This document shows, piece after piece, positions 21,901-28,204 of a DNA stretch of 38,525 nt. The stretch comes from Tubiluchus corallicola (Eukaryota; Priapulida; Priapulimorpha; Priapulimorphida; Tubiluchidae). How positions within the stretch are numbered: position 1 is the first letter of the stretch; the number at the start of each line of letters is the position of its first letter. The notes under the pieces are model-generated. The model made no database searches and was not told where the DNA came from. It saw only the letters and a list, made by a program, of their open reading frames with translations. The stretch is from the NCBI GenBank assembly GCA_030141605.1, contig JAQGDQ010001485.1:1-38525 (forward strand), in the 5' to 3' direction. A program made the translations under genes and the position numbers.

Positions 21901-23494
21901 TTTTATTCATTCACATTAGTATCTAGAGAAACAGGTGTGAGTTAATTAGTTATAAGCTTAATTACTAGAATGTTAATTAATGGATGGAAATCATGCAAAA
22001 AATCCTAAAAAAGAAAATGCAAAAAAGTCATGACTAAGCCAAACTTGAACCAGGAACTTTCTGACAACAAGTCCTGACCTTTTTACCATTCCGTTGTTTT
22101 AACTAGATGCTTGTAGCTCGGTAAAAAGAGGGTGACCAAAAGACAAAAGAAAATTTTAAATAAAACTGAGAACAGAAGGTGTAAGCAGAAAAGTCAGCAA
22201 GGAACGTAGAAGAGACGTTCCATTTCAAATACCTTGAAGGCCGGAACATTCTGCCATTGTAATTATTCCACAAGTGAACGAATGCTTTCAGTCCATGTGA
22301 GAAGTTGTCAGTTAATCAGGTTCCGTGTCTAATTTTTTGTCACGTAAAACTTTAAGGTGACCGACATGAGCCTAATCACTGTTAGGGCGGAATCTAAACA
22401 TAAGGATGTCAACTTTAGGGTAGGTAGGTAGCTGGAGACATGATAAGACCATTATAGGTGGGTGATTTAATGACGATACCATTATCTGATTTCACACATG
22501 CGTTCCAGCAGTAAACGATGCTACAAGAAAAGCGATACAAGAATTTAATTCAATTTATTTATTATTAACTCTACAAGAATTATCAACATACAGTATTAGG
22601 AATACATGTAATATTTTGAAGCAAAGGAGAAGGGCAGCGAAGAACCCGTAGGTTATCTAGTCAGCCACCCTTAAATAGATAGAATTAAGTACAATTAATT
22701 TTGGCATCGTTCTCAATTTAAATTTGTATTCTGTTGACGTGTGTAATTGGCAATTAAATGATGGGAAACGCAATACTGCAGAACGTTATAATTTAAATAA
22801 CCAAAAATTTACAATTCTAAAATATTGCAAATATGTACAGAAGATACAAAAATACTGTACTGAAGAATCCACTGACGATTTCCTGTTAATTAACAAGAAA
22901 ATGATATTGTTGTGTGTTCTTAGAAGGAAGAGCCAAGCCAAGAATAAAATGTACAAAAATACACAATATTGACAAACACTTTGCCATGCTGGAGTGATTT
23001 CTGACCTACCTTATGTATTTTCACTCTACATAGACTGTTCAGATTTTAATCGCATAATTTGTAAGGTGCATTAGAGGGTCCAAGGCCCCAAGCCAAGTCT
23101 CATTAGTAAAACTGATAGTAACTATAATGCCAAACTATAAATGCTCCAACAGAAATTTATTGATGGAGATATACCAATATGTATGATTTGCACATAGCTA
23201 TAGTATGGAACGTTTTTAATTTTCAATGCCAATTTTCAAAATTACCTGGACACCGCAAAATTGAAGCATTTCTTTTTGGTCTGCTTCACTTGGTCCAATA
23301 TGCCGCTGCGTAAACTCGTCTGATCTTGGTATGTACTGGGCAAACTTTCCTTCAGACGAACAACACCTGACGGTGTTAATTCTGGGTCCCAAAGCATTTT
23401 TTGCGTCACTAGCTAAAACGATCGTTATTCCATAACTTCTTAACTTTTGAACATTCACAATAACATGCTCCAAGCTTTTTGCTACCCTATGCAT
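1035..23494 (-). CDS. GLDC: Glycine dehydrogenase (decarboxylating), P-protein, 5' part; exons 23494-23246, 14413-14335, 4169-4034, 1199-1035
   Basis: GLDC is the PLP-dependent P-protein of the mitochondrial glycine cleavage system. It decarboxylates glycine and passes the aminomethyl group to the lipoyl arm of the H-protein. Four exons were joined by reading the minus strand; codon phases agree at every junction (0, 1, 2) and all introns are GT/AG. The 209 residues cover a presequence (about 1-50), the conserved HIGPS block, [41 protein letters not shown] and NASLLDE-TAAAEA, all in P-protein order. The family is about 1000 residues, so roughly 80%, including the PLP-lysine domain, lies left of the window. 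GCSH is the next gene upstream on the same strand. The identification is firm; only the exact start is uncertain. Confidence 0.95.
1200..2139 (-). other. GLDC intron 3, 3' part
   Basis: This is intronic, low-complexity AT-rich sequence between exon 4 and the minisatellite. I see no gene, RNA or recognisable mobile element in it. Confidence 0.6.
2140..4036. repeat. 72-78 bp minisatellite, about 25 units, in GLDC intron 3
   Basis: The units carry CCCTAGTTTGTTGATACAAT, then GGGCAGTGCAAGAAAAAGTG, then TTCAACAGACCACTGGAACT, then TACTTACCAACCAGTAA. I count 25 copies of the GTTTGTTGATACAATGG core (one is mutated to GCTAGTTG). Length varies mainly through one or two copies of ACTT before ACC. Pairs of variant units recur, which suggests blockwise amplification. 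The last unit runs straight into the exon 3 splice donor, so on the transcribed strand nearly every unit holds GGTAAGT. Unit-derived ORFs on either strand are short and look non-genic. Confidence 0.97.
4034..4169 (-). CDS. GLDC: GLDC coding exon 3 (residues 110-155)
   Basis: The exon reads [20 protein letters not shown], then [18 protein letters not shown] and [19 protein letters not shown] is one of the most conserved P-protein stretches. The acceptor is a T-rich tract ending CAG at 4172-4170; the donor is CTG|GTAAGTAAGT at 4034/4033. Immediately downstream in transcript order the intron becomes a tandem array whose units repeat this donor. Confidence 0.94.
4235..5760 (+). repeat. Composite dispersed repeat, copy A (left arm of a 1.5 kb inverted repeat)
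   Basis: This stretch matches, in reverse complement, about 12105-14045 in the same order of blocks. The blocks are the family-1 terminus (4240-4560), a middle block with the TCAACTCTTGAAGCACTGAA region, a 3' block with the CAGTGGGCT hairpin (5416-5454), a (TAAAC)n tail near 5578-5600, and a terminal GTGAGTGACCAGATGACC hairpin near 5708. The tail resembles the 3' end of a LINE or SINE. The block 5216-5580 is nearly identical to 29644-29991. Confidence 0.85.
5575..5604 (+). repeat. (TAAAC)n tail of the copy A 3' block
   Basis: A short run of TAAAC repeats follows GATGATAA. Tails like this end many non-LTR retrotransposons and SINEs. The corresponding position in copy C (30520-30535) has a degenerate version. 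Confidence 0.6.
5965..6011. repeat. Direct duplication of a 23 bp unit
   Basis: TAAGCACTTTGCAAAACGGT with its TTTA tail occurs twice back to back. No function is apparent. Confidence 0.85.
6240..6672. repeat. (TTG/CTG)n trinucleotide block, about 430 bp
   Basis: The plus strand is nearly pure TTG and CTG triplets, with a few ATT, GTC, TTA and TTC interruptions. All three plus frames are open (poly-Leu, poly-Cys, poly-Val/Ala), which is a property of the triplet rather than evidence of a gene. On the GLDC transcript strand it is CAA/CAG. It sits directly before a family-2 element. Confidence 0.96.
6685..7150 (+). repeat. Dispersed repeat family 2 (MITE-like), internally deleted copy
   Basis: The copy begins GTATTTTTAATCTTATTGAA, passes AAAATGGCTGCGG (6821) and TGACGTCA (6973-6980) with GGCGCC, and ends with CACTTCAGGTA-like and CCCCTTTTCTTGTCC sequence. 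The same blocks occur at 15216-15905 and 37250-37980. No transposase is present. Confidence 0.82.
7151..8104 (-). other. GLDC intron 2 between family-2 elements and the T/G array
   Basis: Most of this stretch is unremarkable AT-rich intron. At 7805-7960 lies a degraded family-2 piece (TTATGTAACTAGAAAAGA, AACGTATTTTTAATCTTATT). At 7970-8015 lies a family-1 piece (AACTGTAGGTCAAAACAATC). No gene was recognised. Confidence 0.6.
8105..9143. repeat. T/G-rich trinucleotide-derived minisatellite, about 1.0 kb
   Basis: The plus strand is made almost only of TTG, GTG, GGT and CTG triplets, arranged in recurring blocks such as TTGGTGGTGGTTGGTTGTTG and GTTGGCGATGG or GTTGGCAATG. Blocks recur at irregular spacing over the whole kilobase, so it is a complex satellite rather than a pure microsatellite. 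The minus strand reads as Asn/Gln/Thr/Pro-rich ORFs up to 322 codons with no non-repetitive domain. Dense GG pairs make the plus strand (the GLDC template) prone to two-tetrad G-quadruplexes. Confidence 0.95.
9144..9876 (-). other. GLDC intron 2, unassigned
   Basis: The only structure seen is a short AAATTGAAATTAAAATTGAA run near 9425-9450. There is no gene and no recognisable mobile element. Confidence 0.55.
9877..9949. repeat. (TG)n microsatellite, about 36 repeats
   Basis: The run is an uninterrupted TG dinucleotide on the plus strand. It reads CA on the GLDC transcript. Confidence 0.98.
10020..10180 (-). repeat. SINE/LINE-3'-end-like element with conserved hairpin
   Basis: The minus strand reads GGATGGCTGACTGGATGACC, then a short loop, GGCCACCTCGCTATCC, and further on a (TTA)n tail near 10035. 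The same hairpin plan occurs at 5708, 12114, 22630 and 28286 with different bases, and the outer stem is largely kept. The layout fits the 3' end of a retroposon family. Confidence 0.6.
10523..10915. repeat. Tandem array of about 44 bp x 9
   Basis: The unit reads TTTTCCTGTAAATTTGTTTG, then TTCAAAATGC, then TTGTTGTTTGTTTG, with length differences from one or two TTTG steps. Its plus-strand ORF (Cys/Leu/Phe-rich) follows the unit and is not taken as a gene. Confidence 0.95.
10916..12104 (-). other. GLDC intron 2, mostly unassigned, with a 34 bp doublet
   Basis: A tandem doublet of CTTGTCACATACCTGCAAGG plus GCTCAGCACCGCAC lies at 11595-11661. The rest shows no gene or family match within the window. 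Confidence 0.55.
12105..14045 (-). repeat. Composite dispersed repeat, copy B (right arm of the inverted repeat)
   Basis: This is the reverse-complement counterpart of copy A, in GLDC intron 2 about 290 bases before exon 2. It keeps the same block order, including the hairpin at 12362-12400 and the TCAAGAGTTGATCGAGTAAA block. It differs from copy A in having an internal tandem amplification at 13445-13985 and a run of C near 12149. Confidence 0.85.
13445..13985. repeat. Tandem repeat, about 135 bp x 4
   Basis: Four copies start at about 13445, 13581, 13716 and 13849. Each carries GTGTTGGGTGGTGTATGTTA, GTTTGTGATGT and ATTATCAGAAATGCTTTGG. The unit is the end of dispersed family 1, so the array arose by tandem amplification inside the transposon-like copy B. 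Units 2 and 4 and units 1 and 3 share variants, so a two-unit duplication is likely. Confidence 0.93.
14335..14413 (-). CDS. GLDC: GLDC coding exon 2 (residues 84-110)
   Basis: This 79-base exon is flanked by TTTCTAG at its 3' splice site and GTGAGT as donor. It reads [16 protein letters not shown] and then [10 protein letters not shown]. The first part matches the family block [14 protein letters not shown] that directly follows the exon 1 block. It enters in phase 0 and leaves one base over, which joins the next exon to give Gly110. The second half (HPPHGEFECL) is less conserved, as it is in other P-proteins. Confidence 0.9.
14751..15153. mobile_element. Foldback MITE-like element with about 70 bp imperfect inverted ends
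   Basis: The left end reads TTAATAATAAGCC, then GGTCAAAGGTTAAGTGTAC (14801-14819). The right end is its imperfect reverse complement: GTACACTTAACCCTTGACCT (15086-15105) and GGCTTATTAA (15143-15152). The inner 20 bases match at about 18-19 positions, and the outer parts are more diverged. There is no ORF inside. I could not define a clean target-site duplication. Confidence 0.6.
15216..15905 (-). mobile_element. Family-2 MITE-like element, most complete copy
   Basis: On the plus strand it starts ACTAGAAAAGGGGTACCTGA and ends with GGGTTTTCTTGTGCTTCAAT, so the two ends are diverged inverted repeats of roughly 60-70 bases. Inside are TGACGTCA (15376-15383), CACCCTCCAGGGTGCACCAC and a block with AATAGCTGCGTCTAACGGTC. 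Related copies lie at 6685, 7805, 35130 and 37250. It has no coding capacity. Confidence 0.7.
15960..16140 (+). repeat. Family-2 partial duplication next to the complete copy
   Basis: This repeats the last part of the preceding element: AAAATGGCTGCACCTAACGG, TTTAAATTTACAAGTTTTAT and the CCTGTCCTTTAGTAAG terminus. A tandem duplication of the element end is the simplest reading. Confidence 0.7.
16137..16203. repeat. Short tandem repeat TAAGACTAGTAAGTTAG
   Basis: About four copies of a 17 bp unit follow the family-2 terminus directly. Confidence 0.9.
16490..16950 (+). repeat. Dispersed repeat family 1, fragment in GLDC intron 1
   Basis: The blocks CACCATTTGTTAGTTAGATG, GAAAATTATGTTCAGTTGTG and TTTTTAACCTACTATTTAAT occur in the same order as in 13130-13990 and 32860-33260. 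A TGACGTCA sits at 16838-16845. The fragment ends where the TG/TGTA microsatellite begins. Confidence 0.78.
16952..17200. repeat. Compound microsatellite (TG)n then (TGTA)n
   Basis: An interrupted TG/CG run (16952-17044) passes into about 34 copies of TGTA. ORFs of alternating Tyr/Val/Cys/Met or Tyr/Ile/His/Thr in five frames are products of the repeat. Confidence 0.97.
18246..18902. mobile_element. Mariner/Tc1-like non-autonomous element with TA flanks
   Basis: The left terminus CAGGGTGTTTCAAAAGT and the inverted right terminus CAGGGTGTCTCATAAGT match at all but two positions, and both are bordered by TA (18244-18245, 18903-18904). The length is about 657 bp and no transposase was found, only a short ORF fragment after ATGGCAACAACAGCG. 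A family-3 repeat is embedded at 18530-18856. A perfect palindromic RFX X-box, GTTGCCATGGCAAC, lies at 18344-18357. Confidence 0.75.
18530..18856 (+). repeat. Dispersed repeat family 3 (TTCGAATTCGAA-rich), copy 1
   Basis: It begins GTGAGCATTCTCTACCAGAA and is rich in TTCGAATTCGAATCGAA motifs at both ends. An inverted relative lies at 31418-31826 in WDR36 intron 3. It sits inside the mariner-like element, so it inserted later or was captured. Confidence 0.75.
18854..19148. repeat. Tandem repeat of 113 bp x 2.6 that includes the transposon right end
   Basis: Copies of GAAAATATAGAAAAGCTGAA start at 18854, 18968 and 19081. Each contains the terminal CACCCTGTA of the mariner-like element plus flanking host sequence (TACCATCTGCTCAAAG). 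The element's right end has been multiplied together with its flank. Confidence 0.93.
19427..21690. repeat. 62 bp minisatellite, about 37 units, in GLDC intron 1
   Basis: The unit reads GTGTCAGATGCCGAGTCAGC, ATGTGTATACATTACAAAAC, CGAGCACATTTTCATGCTAC, AG. One early unit is truncated (near 19518-19546). The variant CAGATACAGAGTCAGCATGA recurs at about 20219, 20591 and 21149, spaced 6 and 9 units apart, which shows blockwise duplication. The period is 2 modulo 3 and the unit has no stop in any plus frame, so all three plus frames stay open; the longest is 755 codons (19452-21719). I read it as a satellite, not a gene. Each unit carries TGCCGAGTCAGCA, one base from a Maf response element; the unit at 19913-19925 is an exact match. 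Confidence 0.97.
21735..21835 (-). repeat. tRNA-derived SINE head, degenerate
   Basis: The minus strand reads AAAAGACTTGTAACCCAAAT then GTTCGTGGTTCATATCCAGG. This has the layout of an anticodon arm followed by a T-arm with a pol III B box (GGTTCATATCC). The D-arm side is degenerate and the acceptor stem does not pair, so it is not a functional tRNA. Confidence 0.5.
22025..22110 (-). repeat. Second tRNA-like SINE head, degenerate
   Basis: The minus strand carries GGTCAGGACTTGTTGTCAGA then AAGTTCCTGGTTCAAGTTTG, again anticodon-arm-like and B-box-like sequence. It has the same orientation as the previous head, about 290 bases away. Confidence 0.45.
22545..22680 (-). repeat. SINE/LINE-3'-end-like element with conserved hairpin
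   Basis: The minus strand reads AAGGGTGGCTGACTAGATAA, CCTACGGGTT, CTTCGCTGCCCTT, then an AT-rich part ending AATAATAAATAAATTGAATT. It is the same hairpin family as 10127, 28286 and others. Confidence 0.65.
23246..23494 (-). CDS. GLDC: GLDC coding exon 1 (residues 1-83)
   Basis: The exon carries a leader that is basic and hydrophobic (R and K spaced, almost no acid in the first 25 residues), as expected for mitochondrial import. It then runs into the conserved start of mature P-protein: [19 protein letters not shown] and ADQKEMLQ. The donor reads CAG|GTAATT at 23246/23245 and the exon ends in phase 0. The ATG at 23494-23492 is the first in frame after an in-frame stop about 84 bases upstream. 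A good acceptor (pyrimidine tract then TTCAG) ends at 23522, so 23521-23495 is probably spliced leader. If an upstream coding exon exists, the protein could start earlier. Confidence 0.9.
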
Positions 23495-23521
23495 TGCTAC
23501 TGCATCAACAAAACCACAAAG
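23495..23521 (-). promoter_or_regulatory. GLDC 5' leader with splice-acceptor-like site
   Basis: Reading toward the ATG, TTATTTTACTCTTCAG ends at 23522, only 27 bases before the start codon. It could be the 3' splice site of a leader intron or a trans-splice site. No TATA box is clear upstream. Confidence 0.45.
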
Positions 23522-24454
23522 CTGAAGAGTAAAATAATTACAAACACAACTTTCACTTTCAGTTAGTTACAAACACATGACACACCACCACATTCTCGGA
23601 TCGTCAACAACAGTGATCATGCGCGATCTCACGAGAAAAGTGCACCGTATTCTCACATGTTTGCGGCATTTACTACGACCACTCATTTTTAATAGAAGAA
23701 ATCTACTGGGCTGCAGTACAGCCATTAGCCAACAGGTTAATTACTACCACTTGGAGAAAACTTGAATAACGGACCCAGTGCAAAATGTTTTGGTTTTTAA
23801 CTGGAGTTACTCGTAAATATAGGTGAAATAGAGTGCGAATTAATGACCAAAGTTTGCCCTAACAATGCAGAGCCAGGTCACTAAACTGATGTGTGACTAT
23901 CTGTTTTTAGGCTGGTATGCAATACTGAAGCATGGCTAAGAGTAAATTAAAGACTTTTCATGCACTTTAAAATTATAGCTAGACAATAAATGCTCAATCA
24001 AGAGCATTATATTTCAGATACAGAAGCAGCTTCAATATTACTATTACAAGCATTTATAATTTTTTTTAATTTAATTACAACTGACTTCATTTCAGTAACA
24101 AAATTTGAACGCGTACCGCAATGTAAAAAATCTCCAAAGTTGTCATGATTATGTTCAGTATCCCTGTATTGATTTTTCTCTTTAAAATTAATATTTACAG
24201 CAACTGGAAGTACTACTGAAGTCAGCTGATATTACTGGTTTGTTAACGATTCCACATTTACCATGAGTTGAACTGTTGTAGAGTCCTGGCTTCAACTAAA
24301 ATAAATTGACATTCGTGTGTTAATGAAATATTGCCAGAACTGTTATCAAGAAACGACAAAACGGATTTAAACTCTCCAAGTAGGTTAAAGGCCATAATCG
24401 TATATATTAATTCTACTGGTATGTTATATACATATATATATATATATATATAAG

Positions 24455-24725
24455 ATTCGAGGCTACAGCTTCGACGGCGGCACCATTTGCGGCGATCTAT
24501 ACATCAAACGAAAGGTCTCGATCTAGTGTCGTGCCATTGGGGGTTCATTTTTCGAATTGCAGGCTTTGCAAGGTGTACGAGATTTCAACAGCAAAGACTG
24601 AAGGAATGATGTATTCATTGCTGTTTTGGCAATGCTTTAATGGAATAAATTCACATGTAACAAGTTGTTTTTGCACCCCCAATGTTTATGAACCACCCTG
24701 TACAGGTAGATACCTGGGGGTATTC
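24455..24725. repeat. CpG-rich block, possible transposon remnant
   Basis: The block begins TTCGAGGCTACAGCTTCGAC and contains CTATACATCAAACGAAAGGT and CTCGATCTAGTGTCGTGCC. Its base composition contrasts with the AT-rich flanks. It follows the (TA)n run and ends near CACCCTGTACAGGTA. It has a 66-codon ORF with no recognised domain. Confidence 0.4.
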
Positions 24726-24931
24726 CATTAAAACAATAAATGAACTGCTAGACAGTTAGTTAAACAAATTTATTAACATATTAAATGCAACTTTAATAAA
24801 ACTTTAAATGTACATCCGTCTTATAACCTAAGCTTGACTTCAAAACAGAAACCATAAGACACTTTAATTTTCTTAGATAAAAACCACGTGTGCTTGCATA
24901 GCAAAATCGTCCAATAAGTTGACAATTGAGG

Positions 24932-25526
24932 TTTTCTAGTTATTCACATATTCTAAATCTCCATTCATGAGGATCATTTTGATACCAAGTTCATCGTTCT
25001 GCGTTATTTCTAAGCTGAGATAATCTACATTGAAGTTGAGGTGCAAGTTGGACACAGAAAAACATAATCTTGAGAAAATCACTGTTAAAGTCAGCCATTG
25101 TTTTTAGTCCGTGTTTCTACAAAACACTTAGCAACCGCACAAATGTTGGTTGCTACGGACTTTGCAAGAACACGTTGAAGTTATATTTAAATCCAGTAGA
25201 TGGCTGTTCCTGATGAAAATCTGGGCTTGTCAACAGAAAAAACCTGAAGCAAAATGACAGCTTCCATGGATTGCTATCAGAGTTTGAAAAAAACAAGTTT
25301 TTTAGAATTGCAGTGCTAGTTTCCAGCCAGAAAAGTGGGTATTTGTGTCATAAAATTAGGAACACTTTCTTGAATATAAAAGACCAATGTATTTAGCGTT
25401 TATTTTTATAAAAGCAAAAAAATTGACATTTGACCAAAATTTTGATGCATTCTACTTTGAAGCATCATAACGTAGTTTCAACTATGCCGATTTATGGACG
25501 GTTTTGGTTTGTAAGCAACACATATA
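24932..25526 (+). repeat. Dispersed repeat family 4, copy 1
   Basis: It matches 33727-34252 in the same orientation: TTTTCTAGTTATTCACATAT, CATGAGGATCATTTTGATAC, AAATCCAGTAGATGGCT and GGACGGTTTTGGTTTG. Most positions agree by eye and small gaps differ. It lies at the 3' side of GCSH and contains the nearest poly(A) signal candidate for that gene. Confidence 0.88.
25399..25404 (-). terminator. Candidate poly(A) signal of GCSH
   Basis: AATAAA on the minus strand is the first canonical signal after the GCSH stop, about 235 bases downstream. It lies inside the family-4 repeat, so the 3' UTR end may be TE-derived. Confidence 0.4.
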
Positions 25527-25637
25527 ATGATCAACATAAAAACTAACATGATTCAATTCACGTAGCATGCAGACAAGAGCTAGTGCTTCACTCGGAGGTC
25601 TTGTTCTGCATAGTTATTGCACCGTAGTTTGTAAATA

Positions 25638-26192
25638 TTAATGCTCTCCGTGTTCATCTTCCGCTGCCGTCGCTTCCAAGAACTTTCTATATTCTTCCGC
25701 ATCCATCAAATCCTTCAGCTCTTCGGGAGCGGAAATTTCCAGTTTCACTAACCAGCCATCGCCGTAGCAATCGGTGTTTATCAACGACGGTTTCTCCTCC
25801 ACCTCTTTATTTGTCTCCGTCACCTTCCCGGACACCGGACAGTGCATCTCGTTCGCCGCCTTCACGCTTTCCAGCGATCCGAACTCTTCGTCCTTTGCGA
25901 ATTCGGCGCCGACGTCGGGCATTTGCGCGTACACTATGTCGCCGAGAGCATCTTGAGCATAGTCGGTCACTCCGACGGTTCCTACGTTGTCATCGACTTT
26001 GATCCAGTCGTGTTCTTTGGTGTATTTTAGTCCGTCGATGACGTTTTGTCCGCCCGCCTTGGAGGCGAAACATCTAAGAACAGTTAATCTTACTAGCGAC
26101 CTACTGACGTTGAGCCCATGTGGCGGAACTCTGCACAGCGCGTGAGAACTCCTATTGAGGAGTACCGACAGGCACCTTACTGCGTTGATCAT
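25638..26192 (-). CDS. GCSH: Glycine cleavage system H-protein, mitochondrial, complete and intronless
   Basis: The H-protein carries the lipoyl arm that shuttles the aminomethyl group and electrons among the P-, T- and L-proteins in the mitochondrial matrix. The 184-residue ORF is complete. Residues 1 to about 43 are Arg-rich with almost no acid (import presequence; RCFAS is a likely processing region). Then follow GLKYTKEHDWIKV, GTVGVTDYAQDALGDIVY and the lipoylation motif GSLESVKAANEM with Lys111, then PVSGKVTETN, YGDGWLVKLE and EEYRKFLE. The tail EDEHGEH is a short acidic extension. Length matches the family precursor (about 170-185). The start has A at -3, and an in-frame stop lies just upstream. 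It has no intron in the coding region, unlike the multi-exon vertebrate gene, and is richer in G+C than its surroundings. Confidence 0.97.
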   Translation of the reverse strand: MINAVRCLSVLLNRSSHALCRVPPHGLNVSRSLVRLTVLRCFASKAGGQNVIDGLKYTKEHDWIKVDDNVGTVGVTDYAQDALGDIVYAQMPDVGAEFAKDEEFGSLESVKAANEMHCPVSGKVTETNKEVEEKPSLINTDCYGDGWLVKLEISAPEELKDLMDAEEYRKFLEATAAEDEHGEH

Positions 26193-26232
26193 CCTCGGGA
26201 ATGTGATCGAGACCGGACTTCACTTATTCCTG
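26193..26232 (-). promoter_or_regulatory. GCSH 5' leader with splice-acceptor-like site
   Basis: Reading toward the ATG, CCATTTGCAG ends at 26230, 37 bases before the start. An in-frame TGA follows it, so the protein cannot extend through. It may be the end of a 5'-UTR intron or a trans-splice site. Confidence 0.4.
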
Positions 26233-26502
26233 CAAATGGAACAGAGGTTTTGCCAAAATTAATATTGCAAATTTATTTGATGGAGAATTAATGCCAATTG
26301 GAAATTTCATTTACGACTTTATGCATAGATTTGTGAATTCAATAGTATAGCTTTGTTAGCGGACACATAACCGCATCACTGCGATTATCATATAGGTAAA
26401 ATATTTGTTTATCACATTTGTACAAATGCTTAGTAAATAGTTTTTTGCTTCATAGAGTTTACAACTAAATTTGTATATCTGTGTATATACCTTTGTGCAG
26501 CT

Positions 26503-26650
26503 ATGTTGAGTCAAATTGTTAGTATGATCTGGAAATCATTACCCGAGCTCTGCCCGCTGATAAAACCATCGGGTATGCGTCGAGTTTGTAATTCTCATGT
26601 TGGAAATTTGATTTTCAGAAATAAAATATCTATCTATTTATCTAACTACA
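26503..26650 (+). repeat. Retroposon 3'-end-like sequence
   Basis: A short hairpin pairs ACCCGA (26541-26546) with TCGGGT (26569-26574). It is followed by AATTCTCATGTTGGAAATTT, GATTTTCAGAAATAAAAT and an ATCT-repeat tail. This layout is common at the 3' ends of LINEs and SINEs. Confidence 0.5.
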
Positions 26651-27264
26651 GAAATGAAGCCATAAAAAGAAAAAAAAAACATTTGGGTACTGTGTGGACA
26701 GAAAAACGATTTATTACAAAAACTTTGATTTATTTTGTTGGTTTCATAAACTTTTTATATAGTTTTTTCCATTTATATTAGGTAGGAGAACAGACATTAG
26801 GCGAAAACAATGCCTGCCCATGTGATAAACTAGTTTGCCTGTAAAAAGTAATTATATTACTACCATAGACACTCTGTATCATTTGACTATGAATTTTAAA
26901 ATTGTTGTTCCGTGAAGTTTACAATGAAAAAAAATCGTCAAACAAAAAATACAAAAGTAAAATAACTTGGCCATTAAGTTTTATAATAAAGTATAAAATT
27001 CAAAATAACAATAAATAAATTTTGTAATTTTGTATAGATCGCGTATATTAAAAACACACCTAGCAGCTGACACTAGATGATATTACACTGCTTACTGCCT
27101 TGTTTCCCAACTCCCTTAAAAAATAAAATCGAGCTTCAGAAGTGTACTGACTAACAAGGACTCCGAGGTACCTTGTACGAAATAATGAGTAAGACTAGTT
27201 TATTCTGGGGTTTGCAACACGCACCTTAATACTGGTGTATATAATTATGCGCACTGCTCTGCTA

Positions 27265-27807
27265 GGATACTGTACAAACGTCAATACCGTACACTACACG
27301 AAGTACAATACTAATACCGTAATAGTGGCACAATAGGGTACTGTACAAACGTCAGTACTGTACACTACACGAAGTACAATACTAATATTATAATAGTAGC
27401 AAAATTGGATACTGTACAAACGTCAGTACTGTACACTGCACGAAGTACAATACTAATACTATAATAGTAGCACAATAGGATACTGTACAAACGTTAACAC
27501 TGTACACTATACGAAGTACAATACTAATGCTATAATGGTAGCACAATAGGATACTGTACAAACGTTAATACCGTACACTACACGAAGTACAATACTAATG
27601 CTATAATAGTACCACAATAGGATATGTACAAACGTTAATGTTGTACACTACACGAAGTACAATAGTAATAGTTAATACTATAATAGTAGTATTGTATACT
27701 GTAATAGGATACTGTACAAAGGTTAACGCTGTACACTACATGAAATACAATACTAATACTATAATAGTAGCACAATAAGATACTGTACACTACACGAAGT
27801 ACAATAG
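27265..27807. repeat. 71 bp minisatellite, about 8 units, between divergent genes
   Basis: The units carry GGATACTGTACAAACGTCAA, TACCGTACACTACACGAAGT, ACAATACTAATACTATAATA and GTAGCACAATA. One unit is expanded (27660-27705) and the last is shortened. The repeated GTAC core gives many GTAC/TGTACA palindromes. Confidence 0.95.
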
Positions 27808-28204
27808 GCACTACTTGATATCATTAATTATATGTGCAATGCTAGTATTATTATTTTCATTTCAATAACAATTACAACCTAAATTAGTTTAGTAAGCCAA
27901 AAGGCTGCTCACCTCATGCACTTCTATGCACCAGTAAATAATTTTCTAGAATAGCACAAAAATGGCTTATCCTACACACGAGGGAAGAATCAACATCGTC
28001 CTTGGCACGCTTTCGTTTTACTGTAGCAAAGCTCGTCTGTGAACAGACTGGAGTAGCTGCTCCTACTGTACAGAATAATACGGTTGCTTCAAACGTTCAA
28101 AATAATAAAAACTAGGAATAAAACTAAGCAAACACTTATATTAAGTTACTTTCTTGCCTGCTTTTAAACTTTTTTTACAACCAACATTAATTAATTGCTG
28201 AATA

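Larger units (their letters stand above)
14414..23245 (-). other. GLDC intron 1 (8.8 kb)
   Basis: The donor is GTAATT and the acceptor TTTCTAG. The intron is built from a MITE-like foldback (14751-15153), family-2 and family-1 repeats, microsatellites, a mariner-like element, a 62 bp satellite and SINE-like heads, listed separately. The stretch 17230-18240 holds nothing I recognise. Confidence 0.8.
21691..23245 (-). other. GLDC intron 1, 5' part
   Basis: Apart from the SINE-like pieces listed separately, this is AT-rich intron. The ORF near 22724-22972 has no recognisable similarity and is not called. Confidence 0.5.
23522..25637. other. GCSH-GLDC intergenic region
   Basis: This 2.1 kb region separates the GCSH stop from the GLDC leader. 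It holds a short (TA)n run (24425-24452), a CpG-rich block (24455-24720) and a family-4 repeat (24932-25526). No further gene was recognised. Confidence 0.7.

Noticed and set aside
21735-22110. Functional tRNA genes
   Set aside because: Only the anticodon-arm and T-arm part is recognisable. The acceptor stem and D-arm do not pair, so they are read as SINE heads.
25774-26030. Plus-strand ORFs overlapping GCSH
   Set aside because: They are antisense shadows of the G+C-rich GCSH coding frame.
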